From positions 1 to 58,796 of the IMG/VR virus record IMGVR_UViG_3300042890_001480: a stretch of 58,796 nucleotides of DNA, one strand, 5' to 3'. Shown piece by piece: positions 24,554 to 31,315 of this stretch. Under the pieces are notes generated by a model. The model did no database searches. It saw only the letters and a list, made by a program, of their open reading frames with translations, and was not told the origin of the DNA. A program made the position numbers and the translations under genes. The first letter of the stretch is position 1, and each line of letters opens with the position of its first letter. This DNA is from a virus.

Positions 24554-26326
24554 TTGCCTCTAAATACAGTAAATTTAATAAGCCCCGTAGTTACCAGCTT
24601 ATCTTCCGTTAGACCAGAAAATATACAAAGATGGGTTTATAACGGATCAGATGTAGCAGCAATAACACCAACTGGAATGTTAGATTTAAGATCTTCCACA
24701 ACTGGAACGCTTCCATCTAATTCCACTCTTGGAAGTTTAGGAACAAAAATAGTTTTCTATTCAGCAGATGCTATAAATCCAACTTGGGGTTTTGGATTAC
24801 AAAGCGGAAGACTTGTGGCTTTGATTGATTCATCAAACCCTGGAAACTCATTTTCAATACGATCATCAATTGGCGGATCGGATATAATTAGATTCCAGAA
24901 TGACGGAAACATAGGCGCAAGATTTTTAGACTCTATTAATAATAATGGGGCATATATTGATATGGGACCTGGCGGATCTGGGATTCTCGTTGCCAATCGT
25001 ACTCCTTCACATATTACTATTTCAGTTAGAGGCGCAGCCTCACAAACTGCCAATCTAGAAGAGTGGCAAAATAGCGCTGGAGCTATTCTTGCAAGGGTTT
25101 CATCAGCAGGTGGAATATTTTCTACTGCTAACAGCGTATTATCTGGCGGATTATCAGTTTCAGGTAATTATGGCGGAAGTAATACAATGGAGATTCCAAA
25201 TAGCCAAAATATTATTGGGCTTACAATAAGAGGATTTTCAACTCAAACAGCTAATTTACAAGAATGGCGAAATAGCGCTTCGGTATTATTAGCTTCAATA
25301 AATCCTTCTGGATTTTTAAGTACTCCTAGAATTAATTTTACAGGCGGAACCTCAACAGTATCAGCATTAGCATTATCTGATGGCACACTATCATTTGAAA
25401 GCACAGCAGGACAATTATTTTCAATATCTAACTCCCTTACTGGAACAATATTCTCAGTTAATGATATATCAGGATTGCCAATTGTAGAGGCAACAGATTT
25501 AGGTATAGTTAAAATTAATGAGCTTTTTGGACAAACAGTAGTTGGATCGGGCACACCAACTTCAAACACAATGTTAACATCAATTGCAAGAACAGCAACA
25601 AGTGTTCCAATTGTTGCAAAAGGTGCAGCCTCCCAAACTGCAAACCTGCAAGAATGGCACAGTTCTGATGGAACTGCAAGAGCAACCTTAAGATCTAGTG
25701 GCGCACTAAATCTTGGAACCTTAATAACAGGAACACAATTATCAGTAATCCCATTCAGCAACACTACTATTGGAATAGTTGTGAGAGGCGCTGCCTCCCA
25801 AACTGCAAATCTTATGGAATGGCAGAATAGTTCTGGTACTGTATTGGCTAAAATTAATGCAGACGGAGGAGCCAATTTTTCAGGTACAAATGTTGATATA
25901 CGTGATGGCAGTGGAAACTTTACAATTAGAAACGCTGGTACTACTGCCTACTTTACAAACTCATCATTATTAGTTGGAACAGGATACTCAGCGGGAATTG
26001 GTGTAATTATTCGTGGTAATGGTTCACAAACCGCCGACCTTCAACAATGGCAAGATAGTGCTGGTACGGTGTTGGCAAAGGTTGATACATATGGTTATTT
26101 AACATCATATGGTGCGGTGTTGCATAGCGGTAATGGAAGTTTTGAATCTGCTTACGGCGGAGCATTTATGGGAATGAAAAAAACATCATCTGCTGTTGCA
26201 AATCCTGGGGCAGACATTGCCCGCATATACCTTGTTGCTGGAACCACCGCAGGAACTCTCAAACTGGTAGTGCGTGCAGGAGCGTCAGGCGCAGAAACTA
26301 CTATTTTGGACAATATACCACAGTAG
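24554..26326 (+). CDS. Repeat-containing tail fibre, 590 residues
   Basis: Translation starts at TTG behind GGAGGAG. The N-terminus (RPENIQRWVYNGSDVAAITP) is a fibre neck. The shaft holds five copies of the unit VVRGAASQTANLQEWQNSAG, the same as in the giant fibre, plus SAGQLFSISNSLTGTIFSVN, shared with the 251-residue protein at 20758. The C-terminus (GGAFMGMKKTSSAVANPGADIARIYLVAG...KLVVRAGASGAETTILDNIP) is a different tip domain. It is probably a shorter paralogue of the 2,204-residue fibre, with another receptor tip. Confidence 0.8.
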   Translation: MPLNTVNLISPVVTSLSSVRPENIQRWVYNGSDVAAITPTGMLDLRSSTTGTLPSNSTLGSLGTKIVFYSADAINPTWGFGLQSGRLVALIDSSNPGNSFSIRSSIGGSDIIRFQNDGNIGARFLDSINNNGAYIDMGPGGSGILVANRTPSHITISVRGAASQTANLEEWQNSAGAILARVSSAGGIFSTANSVLSGGLSVSGNYGGSNTMEIPNSQNIIGLTIRGFSTQTANLQEWRNSASVLLASINPSGFLSTPRINFTGGTSTVSALALSDGTLSFESTAGQLFSISNSLTGTIFSVNDISGLPIVEATDLGIVKINELFGQTVVGSGTPTSNTMLTSIARTATSVPIVAKGAASQTANLQEWHSSDGTARATLRSSGALNLGTLITGTQLSVIPFSNTTIGIVVRGAASQTANLMEWQNSSGTVLAKINADGGANFSGTNVDIRDGSGNFTIRNAGTTAYFTNSSLLVGTGYSAGIGVIIRGNGSQTADLQQWQDSAGTVLAKVDTYGYLTSYGAVLHSGNGSFESAYGGAFMGMKKTSSAVANPGADIARIYLVAGTTAGTLKLVVRAGASGAETTILDNIPQ

Positions 26327-26353
26327 CCACTTCCATCTTAGGCTAAAATATAG

Positions 26354-26397
26354 TACAATAGAATTCATAGTTCCCAGGGGACTATGTTTACGTAAAC
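26354..26397 (+). promoter_or_regulatory. Possible promoter, hairpin and palindrome before 26416
   Basis: TACAAT (26354-26359) with a weak TTCCAT 17 bases upstream is followed by the hairpin CATAGTTCC/GGGACTATG (26366-26387) and a perfect 12-base palindrome GTTTACGTAAAC (26386-26397). This arrangement could attenuate or regulate the small gene downstream. Confidence 0.4.
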
Positions 26398-26415
26398 AAA
26401 AACAAGGAGAAAAAT

Positions 26416-26655
26416 ATGTCAATTGACTATTCAGGTCTATTAACCGATGAGCAAAAACGTTCAATCTTGTCACAAAGATTGACGCAGTTTGCCGCAGAAG
26501 CATATCAGCACGAGATCAATAAAAAGATCGCTGATGATTCAGATAATGAAGAGGGCGTTAAGGCAGCAAATGATGCTCTTGCAATTCTTGATTCAGCAAT
26601 TACAGTTCACCAAGCTGAAATAGCTAAGCTTCCTGCACAAGCAGAAGCAGAATAA
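26416..26655 (+). CDS. Small helical protein of the fibre region
   Basis: The 79-residue protein is predicted by eye to be helical and highly charged (LTDEQKRSILSQRLTQFAAEAYQHEINKKIADDSD...). It has no signal or membrane segment. It has its own leader with a hairpin and palindrome and an AAGGAG site, and is followed by a perfect hairpin. It resembles in size and style the 102-residue helical gene at 29873; both sit beside beta-rich fibre genes. A fibre-assembly chaperone is conceivable, but the family is not recognised. Confidence 0.65.
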   Translation: MSIDYSGLLTDEQKRSILSQRLTQFAAEAYQHEINKKIADDSDNEEGVKAANDALAILDSAITVHQAEIAKLPAQAEAE

Positions 26656-26667
26656 CTAATATCATTC

Positions 26668-26691
26668 AGCATAGGCCTTCGGGCCTATGCT
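26668..26691 (+). terminator. Perfect 10-bp UUCG-type hairpin
   Basis: AGCATAGGCC (26668-26677) pairs perfectly with GGCCTATGCT (26682-26691) around a TTCG tetraloop. It is followed by AAATATAT rather than a T-run, so it may be an mRNA-stabilising or processing hairpin as well as a terminator. Confidence 0.6.
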
Positions 26692-26732
26692 AAATATATA
26701 TATTACATGTCATAAAATAAGAGTGTGAGAAA

Positions 26733-28400
26733 ATGTCCAGTAAAATTCTACTAAGAAGAGGTACGGCGGCTGAATGGTCTTCAGCTAACCCAATCTTGGG
26801 AACTGGCGAACTTGGAATAGAAACAGATACACTTAAAATAAAAATTGGTAATGGATCTAGCACATGGTCACAATTATCTAGTTACGCAAACGTAACACCA
26901 GCACAATTAACTTCTCAAATAAATAGCCTTATAAGCGCAGCCCCTTCAACCCTTGATACATTAAATGAGTTAGCGGCGGCAATAAATAATGATGCTTCTT
27001 TTTCAACTACAGTAAATAATCTTTTAACAGGTAAAGTATCTAAATCAGGTGGAGATACAATTACATCTAGTACGGCATCCACGGTTGGCTTAATTATCAA
27101 AGGCGCAACCTCTCAAACTGCCAACCTTCAAGAGTGGCAGGACTCTGCTGGAACTGCGCTTCTACGAGTAAATAGTGCTGGACAAATACAAGCACCATTA
27201 GATACATCAGTTGGTTTAGTAGTAAGGGCAGCAACTGGAAACGCAACTGCAACAATTACTAGCGCATCTGGTTCTGGAACAACAGTTACTTACACCGCTA
27301 CAAATACTTTTACTGCTGGTCAGGCTGTAACAATTACTGGTGTAAACCCATCGGCTTACAATTTATCTTTTGTTACAATTGCAACTGCTAATGCAACAAC
27401 TTTTACAGTTACTAATGCCGCAACTGGAACTTATGTTTCAGGTGGAACTGCAACTATTCAACAATCTGGAAACTTGCAACAATGGCAGACTGCTGCGGGA
27501 ACCATTCATACACGTATAACTGGACTTGGTACATTACAGACTAATAACAACGGCTCATTTGATATGGCAGTTTTTGCTGGTAGTGCTGGAGCTACTCAAA
27601 TTCTTGCTGGTGGATCAATTCGCCAAAACTCAAATTTAAATAACAGTTTTGGTGGTGGAACTGCCACTGGCGTAATTATCAATCTTGGAACATTTGCTAC
27701 AACAAATGTTGGTCTTAGAATAAATGGTGTTGCCTCTCAAACCGCCAACCTTACAGAATGGCAGAATAGTGCTGGTACGGTGCTTGCAAAAGTTGATTCT
27801 ACTGGTGTCATGTCGGTTGCAGATTTAATAGTTAATAATCAAACTACATCTGCTACTTTAGCAGTAAAAGGTTCTTCAACTTCAGGAAAGTTTGTAGGAT
27901 TATTTGCTGAAAATGGAATTACTCCTCAAAACTCTACAATCGGGCCTACCATTGCAAACAGAATGGTAAGCGTTCAAGGCAACGGCGCTGCATTTTTTAT
28001 GGGCCGAGATGTTACAAATAGTATTGAATTTATCATGGGTACATCTAGTGTAGGTGCTGTTTTTGCTGGTGCTATGACAGCGCACGACTTGCATTTAAGA
28101 ACACAAAATACAACTAGGGCTTGGGTAAAAAGCGCTGGAAAATTTGCAATAGGGGCTGACATTTCAACAGGTCAATTAAATGTAACGCCTGCAAGTTCGG
28201 CAACAATTGGTTTAGTTGTCCAAGGCATAGCATCTCAAACTGGCAACCTTCAAGAGTGGCAGAATAACAGCGGAACCGTATTAGCTAAAATTACTGCATC
28301 TGGAGCATTAGATGCAACAGCAATTACTGTAAATGGCGCAGCAATATCAACAGGATCAGCAAGTGGTTTATCAGATGCATTCATGTTAATGGGCGCATAA
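26733..28400 (+). CDS. Tail fibre with MTD-like N-terminus and phage tail repeat
   Basis: The 555-residue protein opens with ILLRRGTAAEWSSANPILGTGELGIETDT...KIGNGSSTWSQL, the conserved N-terminal fibre domain seen in hyaluronidase- and MTD-type fibres. Next comes the phage tail repeat SAAPSTLDTLNELAAAINND. Four EWQ-type repeats follow. The second is split: VVRAATGN is separated from SGNLQQWQTAAG by a beta module of about 70 residues (VTYTATNTFTAGQAVTITGV...VTNAATGTYVSGG). The C-terminal part (about 370-470) is globular with MVSVQGNGAAFFMGRD. It lacks a strong Shine-Dalgarno. It is probably a complete trimeric fibre with its own attachment domain. Confidence 0.8.
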   Translation: MSSKILLRRGTAAEWSSANPILGTGELGIETDTLKIKIGNGSSTWSQLSSYANVTPAQLTSQINSLISAAPSTLDTLNELAAAINNDASFSTTVNNLLTGKVSKSGGDTITSSTASTVGLIIKGATSQTANLQEWQDSAGTALLRVNSAGQIQAPLDTSVGLVVRAATGNATATITSASGSGTTVTYTATNTFTAGQAVTITGVNPSAYNLSFVTIATANATTFTVTNAATGTYVSGGTATIQQSGNLQQWQTAAGTIHTRITGLGTLQTNNNGSFDMAVFAGSAGATQILAGGSIRQNSNLNNSFGGGTATGVIINLGTFATTNVGLRINGVASQTANLTEWQNSAGTVLAKVDSTGVMSVADLIVNNQTTSATLAVKGSSTSGKFVGLFAENGITPQNSTIGPTIANRMVSVQGNGAAFFMGRDVTNSIEFIMGTSSVGAVFAGAMTAHDLHLRTQNTTRAWVKSAGKFAIGADISTGQLNVTPASSATIGLVVQGIASQTGNLQEWQNNSGTVLAKITASGALDATAITVNGAAISTGSASGLSDAFMLMGA

Positions 28401-28424
28401 TTTAAAAAATAAAGGAGGAATAAA

Positions 28425-28766
28425 ATGGCAACAACTTATAAGGTACTAGGACAAGTAAATCCAGCGGCAACAACTGCAGCTACTCTATATACAGTTCCTA
28501 CAGTTACAACACAGACAGTAGTTTCAACTATTGTAATAGCTAACTTATCTGCAGCAGCTGCAACTTTTAGAATTGCGATACGACCAGCGGGAGCAACATT
28601 AGCAAATCAACACTATATAGCTTATGATGTTACAGTAGGAGCATCAGATTCAACTACACTTACGTTAGGACTTACACTTAACTATGCGGCAGCAGGAGAT
28701 GTAATAACAGTATATGCTTCTTCAGCTAATTTAGCATTTAGTGCTTTTGGAAGCGAAATATCATAA
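28425..28766 (+). CDS. Small beta-sandwich structural protein
   Basis: The 113-residue protein (TYKVLGQVNPAATTAATLYTV...VSTIVIANLSAAAATFRIAIRPAG) reads as an eight-stranded beta sandwich like those of small fibre-tip or decoration proteins in marine phages. An AAAGGAGG site supports the start. It ends three bases before the first propeller-like gene. It may form the attachment point for that protein; this is inferred from order only. Confidence 0.65.
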   Translation: MATTYKVLGQVNPAATTAATLYTVPTVTTQTVVSTIVIANLSAAAATFRIAIRPAGATLANQHYIAYDVTVGASDSTTLTLGLTLNYAAAGDVITVYASSANLAFSAFGSEIS

Positions 28767-28769
28767 AAA

Positions 28770-29858
28770 ATGGCAATATCCAGCGTAAAGATTTCATCTA
28801 TAGTTAATGGTTTCCCTAAAGATAGATCTTTGCTTGCTGGAAATTTAACATCAGCAACACCATCTGGGTACGTAGCTGTAGCTTTAAGTAAAAGCCCATA
28901 TGTATATGTTTATAGATGGTACAATGCATTTGGCAGAAGATATTCTGATCCCGCTTCCCTTCCTTCTGGTAGCTCTGGCAGAGCAGTAAGATGGTCAAGA
29001 TCTGGAAATGATCTAGCCGTTACTAATTCTAATATAGTTACAATTTATTCTTGGAATAATTTAAATGGATTTGGAGCAAAGCATACTTCGTTTTCTGTAC
29101 CATCACTTGTTGATGTAGAGTTCAATCCTGGAGATACTGTATTAGCTGTTTCAGGAACTGTTACTCCTTATATATATGCCTACCCATTTACTTCTGGTGT
29201 AGGGGTAGGAACAAAATATGCTGATCCGTCAACTTTATCTAATATTGGACTAGGAATACACTGGTCTCCATCAGGTAATGCAATTGCAATAGGTCATAAT
29301 TTTCAATCCCCATTTATTTCCGTCTATTCATGGTCAAACGGTTTTGGGACAAAATATGCCAATCCAGCAACACTGCCAGTTAACAGTGTCTTTGACGCCG
29401 CCTGGTCCCCATCAGGAAATGATATTGCAGTTCCTTATACTGGTTCACCATTTATTTCCGTCTATCCATGGTCAAACGGTTTTGGGACAAAGTATGCCAA
29501 TCCAGCCATATTGCCGAGTGGAAGTGCTCATGCTGCAGCCTGGTCACCATCGGGAAATCAAATAGTAGTGACCCATAACGTTTCCCCGTTTATTTCAGCA
29601 TACGATTTTACATCTGGTACAGGTTTTGGAACTAAGTATGCAGATCCAATAACTTTAATTACAGGTGGAGCAATAGGTTTTGTAGGCGCTACTGTAAAGT
29701 GGCACTCTTCAGGAAATGCAATATTATTTGGTTGCGGCAATCCATCACGTATTGGCGCATACGCTTGGTCTGACGGATTCCAAAGAAAATATGATGATCC
29801 GATAGATGCAATTATAAACAATACACAAGGTGTTTCATCTAGTGTAGATCTAAAATAA
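28770..29858 (+). CDS. Beta-propeller-like (WD40-type) repeat adhesin 1
   Basis: The 362-residue protein contains about six to seven repeats of roughly 45 residues built on AWSPSGNDIAV...SPFISVYPWSNGFGTKYANP. WSPSGN followed by a strand and a closing Y/W is the pattern of WD40-like propeller blades, and six or seven blades would close a propeller. Propellers bind proteins or sugars. The first and last blades are degenerate (RWSRSGNDLAVTNSN; KWHSSGNAILFGCGN). It is a close paralogue of the gene at 30215. There is no signal peptide, as expected for a virion part. Confidence 0.8.
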   Translation: MAISSVKISSIVNGFPKDRSLLAGNLTSATPSGYVAVALSKSPYVYVYRWYNAFGRRYSDPASLPSGSSGRAVRWSRSGNDLAVTNSNIVTIYSWNNLNGFGAKHTSFSVPSLVDVEFNPGDTVLAVSGTVTPYIYAYPFTSGVGVGTKYADPSTLSNIGLGIHWSPSGNAIAIGHNFQSPFISVYSWSNGFGTKYANPATLPVNSVFDAAWSPSGNDIAVPYTGSPFISVYPWSNGFGTKYANPAILPSGSAHAAAWSPSGNQIVVTHNVSPFISAYDFTSGTGFGTKYADPITLITGGAIGFVGATVKWHSSGNAILFGCGNPSRIGAYAWSDGFQRKYDDPIDAIINNTQGVSSSVDLK

Positions 29859-29872
29859 AAAAGGAGAAAAAA

Positions 29873-30181
29873 ATGGAAAATAATCAAATGCAAGAAAATC
29901 AATTAACACCAATACAAGCTCGTCAAGCAGAAGTTAATGCTTACGCTGCAAATATTGTTAACTATGAAAGTATCTTGTCATCAATTAATGGTGACTGGGA
30001 TGCCGACCTACTTCAATTTAAAGGTCTAGATATGCAAGAAGCAGCTCGTCAATGCTCAATGGATCGTCTAGAGCGTCTTGGAGAGCTACAGTTACACGAT
30101 CAAGTAACAAATTTGCTAAAAACAGAAATTGTTGAACGCTTTAAAGCACAAACAATTTTAAATTCTTTATTAAATTCTTAA
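29873..30181 (+). CDS. Small helical protein between the two propeller genes
   Basis: The 102-residue protein is rich in glutamine and leucine and likely all-helical (QLTPIQARQAEVNAYAANIV...RLERLGELQLHDQVTNLL). It has an AAAAGGAG site and sits between two paralogous propeller-like adhesins. It resembles in type the 79-residue gene at 26416. A dedicated chaperone or connector for the neighbouring adhesins would fit. I do not recognise a family. Confidence 0.65.
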   Translation: MENNQMQENQLTPIQARQAEVNAYAANIVNYESILSSINGDWDADLLQFKGLDMQEAARQCSMDRLERLGELQLHDQVTNLLKTEIVERFKAQTILNSLLNS

Positions 30182-30214
30182 CATTTAATATAAATAAAAA
30201 AAGGAAAAAATAAA

Positions 30215-31279
30215 ATGGCAGTAATTAAAATTGGTAATTCTGGAATTAAAAAAATGAATAAAGGTATCTCTTTATTGGTAGGCAATATAGCATATACTCC
30301 TAATTTTATTGCCGTAGGTGTTGGTTCTAACAATGTTTTTATTTTTCCTTTTTATGAAGGTTCCTACATAGAAAAAGTTTTTCCTAATACAACCTCAAAT
30401 ATGTCGTTTGGCTATGATGTTTCCTGGTCGCCATCAGGAAATAATTTTATTCAAGGAGGACTTTCAACACCGTATGTATCTGTGTGGCCATGGAATGATA
30501 GTGCAGGTTTTGGAACAAAATATGCTAATCCAGCAACACTGCCACCTAGCACTACATACTCTGCAAGATTTTCTCCGTCAGGAAATGATGTTGCAATGGG
30601 ACATAGCAGTAGCCCTGAAATTTCAGCATATAGTTGGTCAAACGGTTTTGGGACAAAATATGCTAATCCAGCATCATTACCTACCTATATTACAGTAAAT
30701 TCTGTAAGATTTTCTCCATCAGGAAATGATATTGCACTTGCAAATTATTATATTCCAAACCTATCCGCATACCGATTTACATCTGGTACTGGATTTGGAA
30801 CAAAGTATGCAGATCCTGTTGGATTACCAAGTGGTATAGCAAATGGCGTGGCTTGGTCTCCGTCAGGAAATATTGTTGCTCATGCAACGGATTCTTCTCC
30901 GTACATATCTGCATATCCATTTACATCAGGTACTGGTTTTGGAACAAAATATGCTAATCCAGCAGCACTCCCAACGGGTCTTGGTAAAAGTGTGGCCTGG
31001 TCTCCATCAGGAAATAATATTGCAGTTGCACACACCACATCCCCATTTATTTCTGTCTATCCGTGGTCAAATGGCTTTGGAACAAAATATGCTAATCCAG
31101 CAACGCTTCCAACGGGCGACGGTAAAAGCGTGGCCTGGTCTCCATCAGGAAATACAATTGCAGTAGCACATTTAACATCACCATATTTATCAGTTTATAA
31201 ATGGTCAAATGGTTTTGGCACAAAATACGTAACTCCTGAATTTTCAACAAACAATGTTTTCAGCGTGGCATTCAGGTAA
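30215..31279 (+). CDS. Beta-propeller-like (WD40-type) repeat adhesin 2
   Basis: This 354-residue paralogue of the gene at 28770 has seven clearer repeats with the core WSPSGNNIAVAHTTSPFIS and VYPWSNGFGTKYANPATLP. Repeat units near 30870-31170 are also very similar to each other at DNA level, which suggests ongoing homogenisation. Position-specific changes concentrate at the end of each blade (TLPPSTTYS, SLPTYITVN, ALPTGLGKS), where a propeller would expose loops. It ends in a palindrome (GGTAAGCTTACC) that overlaps the stop codon. Probably an alternative receptor-binding tip. Confidence 0.8.
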   Translation: MAVIKIGNSGIKKMNKGISLLVGNIAYTPNFIAVGVGSNNVFIFPFYEGSYIEKVFPNTTSNMSFGYDVSWSPSGNNFIQGGLSTPYVSVWPWNDSAGFGTKYANPATLPPSTTYSARFSPSGNDVAMGHSSSPEISAYSWSNGFGTKYANPASLPTYITVNSVRFSPSGNDIALANYYIPNLSAYRFTSGTGFGTKYADPVGLPSGIANGVAWSPSGNIVAHATDSSPYISAYPFTSGTGFGTKYANPAALPTGLGKSVAWSPSGNNIAVAHTTSPFISVYPWSNGFGTKYANPATLPTGDGKSVAWSPSGNTIAVAHLTSPYLSVYKWSNGFGTKYVTPEFSTNNVFSVAFR

Positions 31280-31303
31280 GCTTACCGCATATTAACATTA
31301 AGG

Positions 31304-31309
31304 TATAAT
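31304..31309 (+). promoter_or_regulatory. TATAAT giving a leaderless start for the gene at 31316
   Basis: GGTATAAT (31302-31309) ends six bases before the ATG at 31316, and there is no separate Shine-Dalgarno. The -35 position (31281-31286) is weak and is covered by the right half of the palindrome GGTAAGCTTACC (31275-31286). Confidence 0.55.
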
Positions 31310-31315
31310 CTAATT

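Noticed and set aside
26733-28400. Diversity-generating retroelement target
   Set aside because: The N-terminus resembles the MTD family, but no reverse transcriptase, template repeat or C-terminal lectin-type variable region is visible in the window.
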